Shown one piece after another: positions 7,614 through 15,716 of a DNA stretch of 64,000 bases. The notes below the pieces were generated by a model, which worked only from the letters and a program-made list of their open reading frames with translations, did not search any database and was not told the origin of the DNA. Position 1 is the first letter of the stretch. Each line of letters opens with the position of its first letter. The DNA lies in NCBI RefSeq assembly GCF_030269125.1, contig NZ_BSSM01000003.1, forward strand, positions 496,001-560,000, read 5' to 3'. The translations under genes and the position numbers were made by a program. Origin of the DNA: Streptomyces hygroscopicus subsp. hygroscopicus. Its GTDB lineage: Bacteria > Actinomycetota > Actinomycetes > Streptomycetales > Streptomycetaceae.

Positions 7614-9107
7614 TCAGCCCGGGTGGGCCTCGTCGGCCGAGGGCGGAGGCGCCGCCTGCCGTCCCTCACGCCGATCGGTACGCCAGTCCGTCACCGCCAG
7701 TGCGAGAGAGACCAGGACCGCGAGAATGCCGGCACTCACCGACAGGGCGACCGCGGCGGACGGGCCGTCGTGGTCACCCTTCACCAAGTAGTACAGCCCG
7801 GGAAGAACCGCCGTACCGACGGCCGCGCCCAGCCGCTGGCCGGTCTGGAGCGCGCCGCCCGCGACCCCCGCCATGCTGACCGGCACCTCGCGCAGGGTCA
7901 TCGTCACATTGGGGGAGATGACGAAGCCACTGCCGATACCGCTCACCAGGAGCGCAGGCACCAGCGCCCAGATCGCTGTTCCCGGCGGTACCAGCCACAG
8001 CAGCAGCGCGACAGCCGTCAGGCCTGCCGTCACCGCGACCAGCCCCAGCACCGTCAGCAGCCTCCCCAGGCGTTCCACGAGACGGCTGGCCACCACCGCG
8101 GCCACCGTGCTGCCTATGGCGAACGGAGTCACCGCGAGGCCCGATTGCAAAGGGGAGTACCCCAGTGCGTCCTGGAAATAGAGCGCGAACACCAGCCAGA
8201 TGCCGCTGAAACCCACGAAGTACACGGTGGCCAGCGCGGCTCCCGCCGCGTACCCGCGGACGCCACGGATCAACCGGGGTGCCACCAGGGGTTCCAGACC
8301 GCGTGCGGAGACCCGGTCCTCCCAGCGGGCGAAGCCGTAAAGCAGTAGCACACCGACGGGGAAAAGCCACCACAGCCGGCGCGGACCTCCGGAGTCGGCC
8401 TGTACGAGCGGCAGCATCAGCGCGAGGACACCGGTGCCCAGCAGACCGACGCCGGCGAGGTCCAGGTGTCCCCGGGTACCCGGGGACGACCGGGGCAGCA
8501 GCCGGCGGCCGAGGAGCACCGCCGCCACACCGATGGGGACGTTGACGTAGAAGATCCAGCGCCAGCCGTGTGTGCCTGTGGCCAGCGCGAGGATGACGCC
8601 GCCCGTAATGGGTCCGACAGCGCTGGAGATGCCCACCGTCGCGCTGAACAGACCGAAGGCCCGCGCCCGTTCCGAACCCGTGAACAGCTGCTGGATCAGG
8701 GCCGAGTTCTGTGGTGCCATGAAGCCGGCCGAGACTCCTTGGAGCAGCCGTGCGAGCACCACGAGACCGATGCTGGGGGCCGCGCCGACCGCCGCGCTGC
8801 ACACCACGAAGGCCGACAGGGAGACGAGGAAGATGCGGCGTCGGCCGACGGCGTCTCCGAGCCGCCCGGCCACCACGAGGGCGAGCGCGAAGGTGAGCGC
8901 GTACCCCGACACGACCCATTGGACGGATGACGGTGTTGCGCCCAGGTCGCGCTGCACGGACGGCAGGGCCACGGACACGATCGTCACATCAAGCAGGATC
9001 ATGAAACCGGCCACCAGCGTGACCCAGAGGGCGTGCCACCGTTTTGGGTCCTGGCCGGTGGCACGTTGTGCGTCCGGCTGGACGGTGGTGCGAAGCTGGG
9101 GACTCAC
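7614..9107 (-). CDS. MFS drug exporter, DHA2 (EmrB/QacA-like) family
   Basis: A 497-residue, 14-helix-type transporter. The first helix (LWVTLVAGFMILLDVTIVSVALPSVQRDLG) and the loop motif GRLGDAVGRRRIF are characteristic of DHA2 proton-driven multidrug exporters, and GPITGGVI matches the family's antiporter motif C. I chose the GTG at 9107 because an AAAGGAG site precedes it; the open frame continues upstream without a better start. It is divergent from fdhD, and one copy of the repeated CGTCAAATGACG box lies 115 bp upstream of its start. The substrate cannot be told from sequence. Confidence 0.87.
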   Translation of the reverse strand: MSPQLRTTVQPDAQRATGQDPKRWHALWVTLVAGFMILLDVTIVSVALPSVQRDLGATPSSVQWVVSGYALTFALALVVAGRLGDAVGRRRIFLVSLSAFVVCSAAVGAAPSIGLVVLARLLQGVSAGFMAPQNSALIQQLFTGSERARAFGLFSATVGISSAVGPITGGVILALATGTHGWRWIFYVNVPIGVAAVLLGRRLLPRSSPGTRGHLDLAGVGLLGTGVLALMLPLVQADSGGPRRLWWLFPVGVLLLYGFARWEDRVSARGLEPLVAPRLIRGVRGYAAGAALATVYFVGFSGIWLVFALYFQDALGYSPLQSGLAVTPFAIGSTVAAVVASRLVERLGRLLTVLGLVAVTAGLTAVALLLWLVPPGTAIWALVPALLVSGIGSGFVISPNVTMTLREVPVSMAGVAGGALQTGQRLGAAVGTAVLPGLYYLVKGDHDGPSAAVALSVSAGILAVLVSLALAVTDWRTDRREGRQAAPPPSADEAHPG

Positions 9108-9221
9108 CGCGACTCCTTTCGCCACTGTCCCGCAGTGTGTCCGCCCGGGGCAGGTGCGGGCATCGCACGAATATGTGCTTCGTCCGGTGGTGGCCGGGTG
9201 CGGTGCGTCCGGCGCGGACGC

Positions 9222-9237
9222 CGTCAAATGACGGATG
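9222..9237. promoter_or_regulatory. Repeated near-palindromic box, copy 1 (MFS/fdhD intergenic)
   Basis: The 16-mer CGTCAAATGACGGATG is found identically at 24411 and 25704. Its core CGTCA-AA-TGACG is an inverted repeat, as expected of a dimeric regulator site. Here it lies 115 bp upstream of the MFS start (minus strand) and about 290 bp upstream of fdhD (plus strand), so either gene could be its target. Confidence 0.6.
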
Positions 9238-9530
9238 CCCGTGCGCCGGGTCCCTGCCTACGTTGACGGGGTACGACGCAGTGCTCGCCGTGCTCCGTGG
9301 GAGGGGCCGGGTTGTCCAGGGAAGCGTGATCCCCGTCCACGGTGAGGCAGGCGGTCGCGCGGCAGGCTTCTTACGCCACGACCTCTCCGGCCGAAGAGAC
9401 CGGCGGTAACCAGTCCGGCAGGTACGCACGTAAGCGCCGGACGCCCGCTGTCTCACCACGCCCGGACCCCTACGGAGACGTGCCGAGTGCGTGCGAAGGC
9501 CATTCGACACATGGTGAGGACGTGCCGGTC

Positions 9531-10358
9531 ATGGGGAGAGCCGCGATCAACCGCAAGGTCGTCAGGGTGCGCCACGGGAATGTCTCGGTATGGGCGGACA
9601 CGGTGGCCGTCGAAGAGCCGCTGGAGATCCGGCTGAACGGGGAGGCCCTGGCCATCACCATGCGCACCCCCGGCGACGACTTCGCGCTGGCGGCCGGTTT
9701 CCTGGTCAGCGAGGGGGTGCTCAGTTCGGTTGAGGACCTGCGGACCATCACCTACTGCGCCGGTGCCACGCAGGACGGACGCAACACGTACAACGTGGTG
9801 GACGTACGGACAGCCACCGGAGTCTCCGTCGAGCGGTTCACACTGCAACGCAACTTCTACACGACGTCCTCGTGCGGCCTGTGCGGCAAGGCAAGTCTCG
9901 ATGCCGTACGGACCACCGCGCGCTGGCAGTTGTCCGACGATCCCGCCCTCGCCCTGTCCCCGGAACTGCTCGCGACCCTGCCGGACCGGCTGCGGGAGGG
10001 GCAGAAGGTGTTCTCGCGGACGGGCGGGCTGCACGCGGCAGGGCTCTTCGACGAGCGAGGTGTCCTGCTGGACCTCCAGGAGGACGTCGGCCGGCACAAC
10101 GCCGTGGACAAGCTGGTCGGGCGGGCTTTTCAGAAGGGGCTGCTGCCGCTGTCCCGGGCCGTCCTGATGGTGTCGGGACGGGCGTCGTTCGAGCTGGTGC
10201 AGAAGGCCGTCATGGCCGGCATTCCGGTGCTCGCGGCGGTCTCCGCCCCGTCGTCCCTGGCGTGCGAGCTGGCTGGGGAGGCCGGGATGACGCTCGTGGG
10301 CTTCCTACGCGGCGACTCCATGAACATCTACAGTGGCGAACGGCGGGTTCTGCTCTGA
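9531..10358 (+). CDS. fdhD: Formate dehydrogenase accessory sulfurtransferase FdhD
   Basis: A 275-residue FdhD. In the family this protein takes sulfur from an IscS-type desulfurase and passes it to the bis-MGD molybdenum cofactor, which formate-dehydrogenase-type enzymes need for activity. The family marks are present: SSCGLCGK with the two sulfur-carrying Cys (115 and 118), GDDFALAAGFLVSEG (48-62) and DVGRHNAVDK (185-194). ATG 9531 lies 10 bp after GTGAGGA; a GTG at 9522 is too close to that site. The likely client is the FdhF/YdeP-type oxidoreductase 17 kb downstream, the only molybdoenzyme in the window. Confidence 0.95.
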   Translation: MGRAAINRKVVRVRHGNVSVWADTVAVEEPLEIRLNGEALAITMRTPGDDFALAAGFLVSEGVLSSVEDLRTITYCAGATQDGRNTYNVVDVRTATGVSVERFTLQRNFYTTSSCGLCGKASLDAVRTTARWQLSDDPALALSPELLATLPDRLREGQKVFSRTGGLHAAGLFDERGVLLDLQEDVGRHNAVDKLVGRAFQKGLLPLSRAVLMVSGRASFELVQKAVMAGIPVLAAVSAPSSLACELAGEAGMTLVGFLRGDSMNIYSGERRVLL

Positions 10359-10793
10359 AACCGACGTCGCGCACGGATCGCTCAACGGCGGCACCGTGGT
10401 CAGGACACTGCGACCGTCGAGGTACTGGATCGTCCAGGACGAGCAGAGCGAGCCACCCGTCGACTCGCCGCGGAGCACGAGGAATCGCAGAGCCTGGCGG
10501 TCGACCACGGTGACGCTCAGCCCGGCCACCGGGCCCGCGAACAACTCGTCGAAGTACTGACGCGCGTAGTGCGGGCCCGCGCTGTCGGTGCGGAAGAGCC
10601 GCTCGAAGGCGGCCGCGTCACGGTTCTGCACGGCCGCGGCCGCCTCACCGCGCAGCCGGGACACGGAGGTTGAACCACGCGGGGCGGGAGCACGTCCGTT
10701 CTGCTGCCCGATGCAGTAGCAGATCACCCCCAGCCATAGGCCGAAGACTGCGAATACGGCCCATGTCCACGGAGTTCTCGACACGCGGGGCAT
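10305..10793 (-). CDS. Membrane-anchored protein of unknown function
   Basis: A 162-residue protein with one N-terminal membrane segment (WAVFAVFGLWLGVICYCIG, about residues 10-28) followed by an extracytoplasmic domain with three Cys (two after residue 120). The layout looks like an exported NTF2-like or sensor domain (ARQYFDELFAGPVAGLSVTVVDRQ), but I cannot name the family. Its last 54 bp overlap the 3' end of fdhD on the opposite strand, so either the two genes truly overlap tail to tail or the original stop was lost. The start at 10793 is the last Met before the membrane segment. Confidence 0.6.
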   Translation of the reverse strand: MPRVSRTPWTWAVFAVFGLWLGVICYCIGQQNGRAPAPRGSTSVSRLRGEAAAAVQNRDAAAFERLFRTDSAGPHYARQYFDELFAGPVAGLSVTVVDRQALRFLVLRGESTGGSLCSSWTIQYLDGRSVLTTVPPLSDPCATSVSEQNPPFATVDVHGVAA

Positions 10794-10851
10794 GCAGGTT
10801 TCTCTCGGTGCGGTGGGGGACAGGTGGATCGCATGAACAGGGCGGGTCGCC

Positions 10852-11319
10852 CTAGTACATGGGGAAGTCGTGATCGGGGCCGCGCTCGGCCTCCGACCGT
10901 GGCCCGAAGAAGCGCCGGTCGGACTCGGGAATCTCCACGTCGTTGATGCTGGCCTCACGCCGGCGCATCAGTCCGTTGTCGTCGAACTCCCACAGTTCGT
11001 TGCCGTAGCTGCGGAACCACCGGCCCTCGCGGTCGTGCCACTCGTACTGAAAACGCACGGCGATGCGGTTGGCGTCGTACGCCCACAGACTCTTGCGCAG
11101 GACGTAGTCCAGTTCGCGCTCCCACTTGGTGGTGAGGAACGCGATGATCGCCTCACGTCCCGTGACGAACTCGTCCCGGTTGCGCCATATCGAGTCCGGG
11201 GTGTAGGCGAGGGCGACCTTGCGCGGATCCCGGGTGTTCCAGGCGTCCTCGGCGGACTGGACCTTGGCCCAGGCGCTGTCGCGGTCGAACGGTGGGAACG
11301 GCGGACGCGATTCCGTCAT
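10852..11319 (-). CDS. NTF2-like (DUF1348) protein
   Basis: A 155-residue single-domain protein of the nuclear-transport-factor-2-like superfamily, DUF1348 type. It is rich in aromatics and carries the family patterns [24 protein letters not shown], and [26 protein letters not shown]. These small cone-shaped proteins act on or bind small molecules; the reaction for this branch is not known to me. ATG 11319 has GAAGGAG at the right distance. It is transcribed on the same strand as msrA upstream, with 143 bp between. Confidence 0.82.
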   Translation of the reverse strand: MTESRPPFPPFDRDSAWAKVQSAEDAWNTRDPRKVALAYTPDSIWRNRDEFVTGREAIIAFLTTKWERELDYVLRKSLWAYDANRIAVRFQYEWHDREGRWFRSYGNELWEFDDNGLMRRREASINDVEIPESDRRFFGPRSEAERGPDHDFPMY

Positions 11320-11462
11320 GGCTGGTCTTCTCCTTCGGAGGGGGAGGGAGGCGGGTCGGATGGAGGGGGTCACCGGGCACCCTTCCCTTCCCTCACGAGT
11401 GCCCGGTGACCCAAGCCGCGGAAGCCCAGGTGTCCCCACTGTGCGCCGCGGCCGACGGTGGG

Positions 11463-12017
11463 TCAGGCCGCTGTCGGCGGCTGGCCGTGCGGTTGTCCGG
11501 AGGCCCGGGTGAGCCGGCCGTCCTCGGCGGGGAGCCGCCAGTCGGGCCGTATCCAGTGGCAGGTGTAGCCGCCGGGGTGCTTGCGCAGGTAGTCCTGGTG
11601 CTCCTCCTCGGCCGACCAGAAGGGGCCGGCCGGTACGACCTCGGTCACCACCTTGCCCGGCCACCGGCCGGAGAAGTCGACGTCGGCGATCGTCCGCAGA
11701 GCGGTTCGGCGCTGTTCCTCGCTCGTGTAGAAGACGGCCGAGCGGTAGCTGCGTCCGATGTCGTTGCCCTGCCGGTTCATGGTGGTCGGGTCGTGGAACT
11801 GGAAGAAGAACTCAAGGAGTTCGCGGTAGGTGAGCACCTCGGGGTCAAAGACGACCTCCACTGCCTCCGCGTGGTCACCGTGGTTGCGGTAGGTAGCGTT
11901 CGGCGTGTCACCGCCGGTGTAACCGACCTGGGTACGCAGGACACCGGGAAGGCCCCGCAGGAGTTCCTGGGCGCCCCAGAAACAGCCGCCGGCCAGAAGA
12001 GCGCGCTCAGTTGGCAT
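11463..12017 (-). CDS. msrA: Peptide methionine sulfoxide reductase MsrA
   Basis: A 184-residue MsrA, which reduces methionine-S-sulfoxide in proteins and so repairs oxidative damage in the cytoplasm. The active-site motif GCFWGAQE (Cys12) is near the N-terminus, followed by the family patterns [41 protein letters not shown], and [12 protein letters not shown]. The resolving-Cys region is Pro/Gly-rich. The start at 12017 is set by alignment to [11 protein letters not shown]. It is divergent from the SDR gene, and the large palindrome at 12273 lies between them. Confidence 0.95.
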   Translation of the reverse strand: MPTERALLAGGCFWGAQELLRGLPGVLRTQVGYTGGDTPNATYRNHGDHAEAVEVVFDPEVLTYRELLEFFFQFHDPTTMNRQGNDIGRSYRSAVFYTSEEQRRTALRTIADVDFSGRWPGKVVTEVVPAGPFWSAEEEHQDYLRKHPGGYTCHWIRPDWRLPAEDGRLTRASGQPHGQPPTAA

Positions 12018-12272
12018 GGTTGAACACCTTCGATCCCTCGCTCGTACTTGGTGACGACCGGCTGCCGGGTCGGGGAACGCTCCGGCAGCCGGACGCCTTC
12101 GCGCGGCCGACGCGATGGATTCCAGGATTCCTCGCGGACCAGCACCGTGCGATGGGGCAGGCCCTATGGGTGCCACGGCCTTCTCCTGGGGACATCCCCA
12201 GGAGGGGGATGGTAACCACACTTGACAATCATGCGGCCAGAGAAAGACACGTGACATCAATATCAGTCGTCC

Positions 12273-12295
12273 GAGTGTACGTATCACGTACACTC
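12273..12295. promoter_or_regulatory. 23-bp perfect palindrome, candidate operator between msrA and an SDR
   Basis: GAGTGTACGT (12273-12282) and ACGTACACTC (12286-12295) form a perfect 10-bp inverted repeat around a 3-bp centre. This is the shape of a TetR- or MarR-type operator. It lies 256 bp upstream of msrA and 286 bp upstream of the SDR gene; the distance to both starts suggests long leaders. No TetR gene is adjacent, so the regulator is unknown. Confidence 0.65.
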
Positions 12296-12328
12296 ACCAA
12301 GTGATGTCTCGGCCCTATGCTTCATGCA

Positions 12329-12372
12329 ACGGCGGAACGTCCGGACACCCCCCGTCCGGGTCGTTCCGCCGT
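12329..12372 (+). terminator. Long double-stem hairpin in the SDR leader
   Basis: ACGGCGGAACG (12329-12339) pairs with CGTTCCGCCGT (12362-12372), and inside it CCGGAC (12341-12346) pairs with GTCCGG (12354-12359). The hairpin stands just after the 12273 palindrome and 209 bp before the SDR start, with no T-run behind it. It could be an attenuator, an mRNA-stabilising element or a terminator isolating the two genes. Confidence 0.45.
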
Positions 12373-12580
12373 CGCCGAGTTGCGGTGTTGTCGTGGGGGC
12401 AGCGCCCACCTCGGTGTGCGACGGGTCGGCGGACAGCGCCCCCGCGAGGTGTACATCTCGTGCTGTCCGGCGACTTGTCCCGTCCGTTGGTCCGTCTGCC
12501 GAGGGCGGCCGTGCCAGACGTTCTCCCGCGGGTACAGGTGCGCCGAGGCACACGAACGAGCGGGAAGAGGACGGCGGGAC

Positions 12581-13375
12581 ATGCACATCGATCTCACGGG
12601 CCGGACGGCTCTGGTCACCGGCTCCACCCAGGGCATCGGCGCCGCCATCACGAAGGAACTGGCGAGGGCCGGCGCACGGGTGGCCGTCAACGGCCGCGGC
12701 GAGCAGCGGGTCGAGGAGGCCGTCGACCGGCTGACCCGTGAGGTACCGGGGGCGGACCTGGTGCCGGCCGTCGCCGACGTGAGTACCGAGGAGGGCGCCG
12801 GTCGGCTCGCCGAAGTCCTTCCACAGGTCGACATCTTGGTCAACAACCTGGGCGTTTTCGGCTCCGCCGACCCCCTGGAGATCGACGACGCCGAGTGGCG
12901 GCGCTATTTCGAGGTCAACGTGCTGGCCGCGGTACGGCTCACCCGGATGTACCTGCCGTCGATGACCGAGCGCGGCTGGGGGCGCGTCCAGTACATCGCC
13001 AGTGACTCGGCCGTGGTCGTCCCCGCGGAGATGATTCACTACGGCATGACGAAGACGTCGCTGCTCGCGGTCAGCCGCGGCTTCGCCAAGAAGGCGGCCG
13101 GGACCGGGGTCACGGTCAACTCGGTGATCGCCGGACCCACCCGTACCGGGGGAGTGGAGGACTTCGTGTACGGGCTGGTCGACCGCTCGCTCCCCTGGGA
13201 GCAGGCGCAGCGCGTGTTCATGCGCGAGTACCGGCCGCAGTCCCTGCTGCAACGGCTGATCGAACCCGAGGAGATCGCCCACATGGTCGTCTACCTCAGT
13301 TCCCCGCAGGCATCGGCGACCACCGGCGGCGCGCTGCGTGTCGACGGTGGTTACGTGGACGCCATCCTGCCCTGA
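12581..13375 (+). CDS. Short-chain dehydrogenase/reductase
   Basis: A 264-residue classical SDR, an NAD(P)-dependent oxidoreductase of the cytoplasm. The coenzyme motif TGSTQGIG is at 13-20, NNLG at 88-91, a catalytic Ser near 141-143 and the YGMTK Tyr154/Lys158 pair. The C-terminus ends GGALRVDGGYVDAILP, as in FabG-like enzymes. ATG 12581 follows GAAGAGG. The 260-bp leader holds a long hairpin and follows the 12273 palindrome. The substrate is unknown. Confidence 0.9.
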   Translation: MHIDLTGRTALVTGSTQGIGAAITKELARAGARVAVNGRGEQRVEEAVDRLTREVPGADLVPAVADVSTEEGAGRLAEVLPQVDILVNNLGVFGSADPLEIDDAEWRRYFEVNVLAAVRLTRMYLPSMTERGWGRVQYIASDSAVVVPAEMIHYGMTKTSLLAVSRGFAKKAAGTGVTVNSVIAGPTRTGGVEDFVYGLVDRSLPWEQAQRVFMREYRPQSLLQRLIEPEEIAHMVVYLSSPQASATTGGALRVDGGYVDAILP

Positions 13376-13505
13376 ACCGAGCCGCCTGGGCGAGGGTTTG
13401 TGCAGGAGAAGCAGATGTCGGGCGGCCTAGGAAGGTGCGGCCTGGTCTTGTGCCGGTTGTCGCGGTATGTCTTGAAAGTCCGCGGCTGAGCAGAGGAGTT
13501 CCAGA

Positions 13506-14552
13506 GTGCAATCGATCCAGATGGTCCTGCCCGCCATCCTGGACAGCGTCTCGCAGGTCGTCTGGGTCGTCGATCACCAGGGGCGCATCCTCTACACCAA
13601 TCCTGCGGGTGTGGCGGCGCTCGGCTATGACGACGCCGAGGAACTGGTGGGTCTGTCGAGCCACGAGACGCTGCACCCCCACCGGCCGGACGGCACCCCC
13701 TTCCCGGCTTCCGAGTGTCCGATGCTCCAACCGGCGACGACCGGAATCCCGGCTCACGGCAACGACGAGTGGTTCAAGCGGCGTGACGGCTCCTTCTTCC
13801 CCGCCTCCTGGTGGGCCGCTCCCATCGATCTGCGGGAAGGGCGAGGGGTCGTCTACTCGTTCTTCGACGCGACCGAGAACCGTGAGTTGGAACGAGCCCG
13901 GCGGGAACGGGACGCGGCCCGCATCCGTGCCGACGAGTCGCGTGCCGCGCAGCGCCGGATCATGCAGAGCATCGAATCGGTGCGCCGGCAGACCGCCCGT
14001 GATCTGCACGACGGGGCTCAGCAACGGCTGGTCAGCCTGCTGATCGGCCTGCGCCTGACCCGTGACCTGCTGCCGGACGCCGCTACCGACGCCGCCGCGC
14101 TCCTCGACCAGGCCGTCACCGACGCCCAGACCGCGATCGACGAGCTGCGCGAGCTCGCCTACGGCGTCTACCCTTCCGTTCTCCAGGCCAAGGGACTGAT
14201 GGCGGCAGTGGAGTCCCTGGCCGAGCGCTGCGCCGTGCCGACGACCGTGGAGGGGGAGTACCTGCGCCGGCTGCCGGTCGAGGTCGAGTCGAACGCGTAC
14301 TTCGTGATCGCGGAGGCACTGACCAACGCGGTGAAACACGCGGACGCCTCGCACATCCGCATACGGATCGAGCTGGGGGGTGTCCTGCGCATCGAGGTCG
14401 CCGACGACGGAATCGGAGGCGTGGCGCACGGAGCCGGCAGCGGTCTCACCGGCCTCGGCGACCGGGTGAGCGCTTTCGACGGGATTCTCGTCATCGACTC
14501 ACCGCCGGGTCGGGGCACCTCGGTACGTGCGGAGATTCCCGTACCGGAATGA
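13506..14552 (+). CDS. PAS-domain sensor histidine kinase (NarL-type), intact
   Basis: A 348-residue cytoplasmic kinase. A PAS domain (residues 5-125; GRILYTNPAGVAALGYDD) senses a signal. A coiled-coil linker (125-160) leads to a HisKA_3 dimerisation domain with RDLHDGAQQRL, His168 being the phosphorylation site. The ATP domain has an N-box (EALTNAVKHA, Asn274), G1 (DDGIGG) and G2 (GSGLTGLGDR). GTG 13506 follows AGGAG. The next gene is a receiver protein starting within 63 bp, the likely partner. Its closest relative in the window is the 24615 protein, which has lost these residues. Confidence 0.92.
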   Translation: MQSIQMVLPAILDSVSQVVWVVDHQGRILYTNPAGVAALGYDDAEELVGLSSHETLHPHRPDGTPFPASECPMLQPATTGIPAHGNDEWFKRRDGSFFPASWWAAPIDLREGRGVVYSFFDATENRELERARRERDAARIRADESRAAQRRIMQSIESVRRQTARDLHDGAQQRLVSLLIGLRLTRDLLPDAATDAAALLDQAVTDAQTAIDELRELAYGVYPSVLQAKGLMAAVESLAERCAVPTTVEGEYLRRLPVEVESNAYFVIAEALTNAVKHADASHIRIRIELGGVLRIEVADDGIGGVAHGAGSGLTGLGDRVSAFDGILVIDSPPGRGTSVRAEIPVPE

Positions 14553-14614
14553 ACCGCAAACCGTGGGGCTGCCCCTATGGCCCGGACCGCGCGACGCCGG
14601 GCATCCTGGATGAC

Positions 14615-14977
14615 ATGTCCGTCAACATCGTGGTCGTCGACGACGACCCTGGGTTCCGTCGCATCGCGAAGATGCTGCTGACGGCGCGCGGTATGCATGT
14701 CGTCGCCGAGTCGGAGGACGGCGTCTCGGCCCTGGCAGCGGTACGCGAACACCGGCCGGACGGTCTTCTGCTTGATCTGCACCTGCCTGATCACGACGGA
14801 GTGGCTGTCGCCCGCATGCTGCGGGCGGAGACACGGCCGCCGCGGATCGTGCTCACCTCCACCGAGCAGTCGTTCTGGTCGGCGGACGAACTGCGCCAGG
14901 CGGGGATCGAGTCCTTCATCGCCAAGGACCGGTTGTTCGACGCCGACCTGAAGGCGATCTTCGGTCCGACCGCCTGA
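14615..14977 (+). CDS. Receiver-only response regulator
   Basis: A 120-residue CheY-like receiver with no output domain. It has the acidic pocket (VVVDDDPGF), the phospho-acceptor Asp in GLLLDLHLPDHDG, the Thr of IVLTST and the Lys of FIAKDRL. I chose ATG 14615 (MSVNIVVVDDD), which begins just before the first strand. A start at 14549 would overlap the kinase stop as ATGA and add 22 poorly ordered residues, so coupling is possible. It probably takes phosphate from the preceding kinase and acts as a relay, sink or protein-binding switch. Confidence 0.85.
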   Translation: MSVNIVVVDDDPGFRRIAKMLLTARGMHVVAESEDGVSALAAVREHRPDGLLLDLHLPDHDGVAVARMLRAETRPPRIVLTSTEQSFWSADELRQAGIESFIAKDRLFDADLKAIFGPTA

Positions 14978-14995
14978 ACTCCGCGCGGCTCGGCT

Positions 14996-15655
14996 CTACT
15001 GCTTGAGATAGCGCAGCACGGCCAGCACCCGCCGATGCTGGCTGGACGTCGCCTGGCTGAGACCGAGCTTCATGAAGATCCCCGTCACATGGCGCTCCAC
15101 GGCGGGTACGGTCACCACGAGCTTGCGGGCGATGCCGCTGTTGGAGTGTCCCTCGGCCATCAGCGCCAGCACCTCCCGTTCCTTGGGCGTCAGTGCCGCC
15201 AGCGGATCTTCCTTGCGCTTGCGCCCGACGAGAGTGGAGATCACGTCGGGGTCCAGCGCAGACCCGCCGGCCACCACCCGCTCCACGGCGTCGGTCAGGA
15301 CCTGTGGGCTCGCGACCTTCTCCTTGAGGAGATAGCCCACGCCGCTGGGATCGTCACCGACCAGATCGAGCGCGTAGGAGGCGTCGAGGAACTGGGAGAG
15401 CACGATGACGGCGGTCTCCGGCTGCGCGCTGCGGATCTCCTGTGCGGCCTCCAGGCCGTCCGCCGCGAGGTTGGGCGGCATCTGGATGTCGGTGATCACG
15501 ACGTCCGGGCGCTCTTCCTTGGCGACCCGCACCAGGTCCACCGCGTTGTCCACCGCCGCGATCACGGTGATGCCGGCGTTACGCAAAATGGTCGCGATGC
15601 CCTCGCGCACAATGGCCTGGTCTTCTCCGAGCACGGCTCGCAAGGGTTCACTCAT
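14996..15655 (-). CDS. NarL/LuxR-family response regulator
   Basis: A 219-residue regulator. The receiver domain (1-120) has the acidic pair in AVLGEDQAIV, the phospho-acceptor in PDVVITDIQMP, the Ser of VIVLSQF and the Lys of YLLKEKV. A LuxR-type helix-turn-helix follows (ALTPKEREVLALMAEGHSN, about 150-205). It is convergent with the receiver-only gene (18 bp apart) and is the DNA-binding output nearest to the PAS kinase. It is a candidate to bind the repeated CGTCAAATGACG boxes, since NarL-type regulators use short inverted repeats; this link is inference only. Confidence 0.9.
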   Translation of the reverse strand: MSEPLRAVLGEDQAIVREGIATILRNAGITVIAAVDNAVDLVRVAKEERPDVVITDIQMPPNLAADGLEAAQEIRSAQPETAVIVLSQFLDASYALDLVGDDPSGVGYLLKEKVASPQVLTDAVERVVAGGSALDPDVISTLVGRKRKEDPLAALTPKEREVLALMAEGHSNSGIARKLVVTVPAVERHVTGIFMKLGLSQATSSQHRRVLAVLRYLKQ

Positions 15656-15716
15656 GACAGCATCCTAGTCCGTGACGGTTCAACTGATGAGAGCAAGTGT
15701 GATGCGGATACGGCAC

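Noticed and set aside
10794..10958. Longer start for the membrane-anchored protein
   Set aside because: The extra 55 residues upstream of 10793 would place a disordered, Pro/Thr-rich tail before the membrane segment and overlap the next gene's 3' end; no ribosome site supports it.
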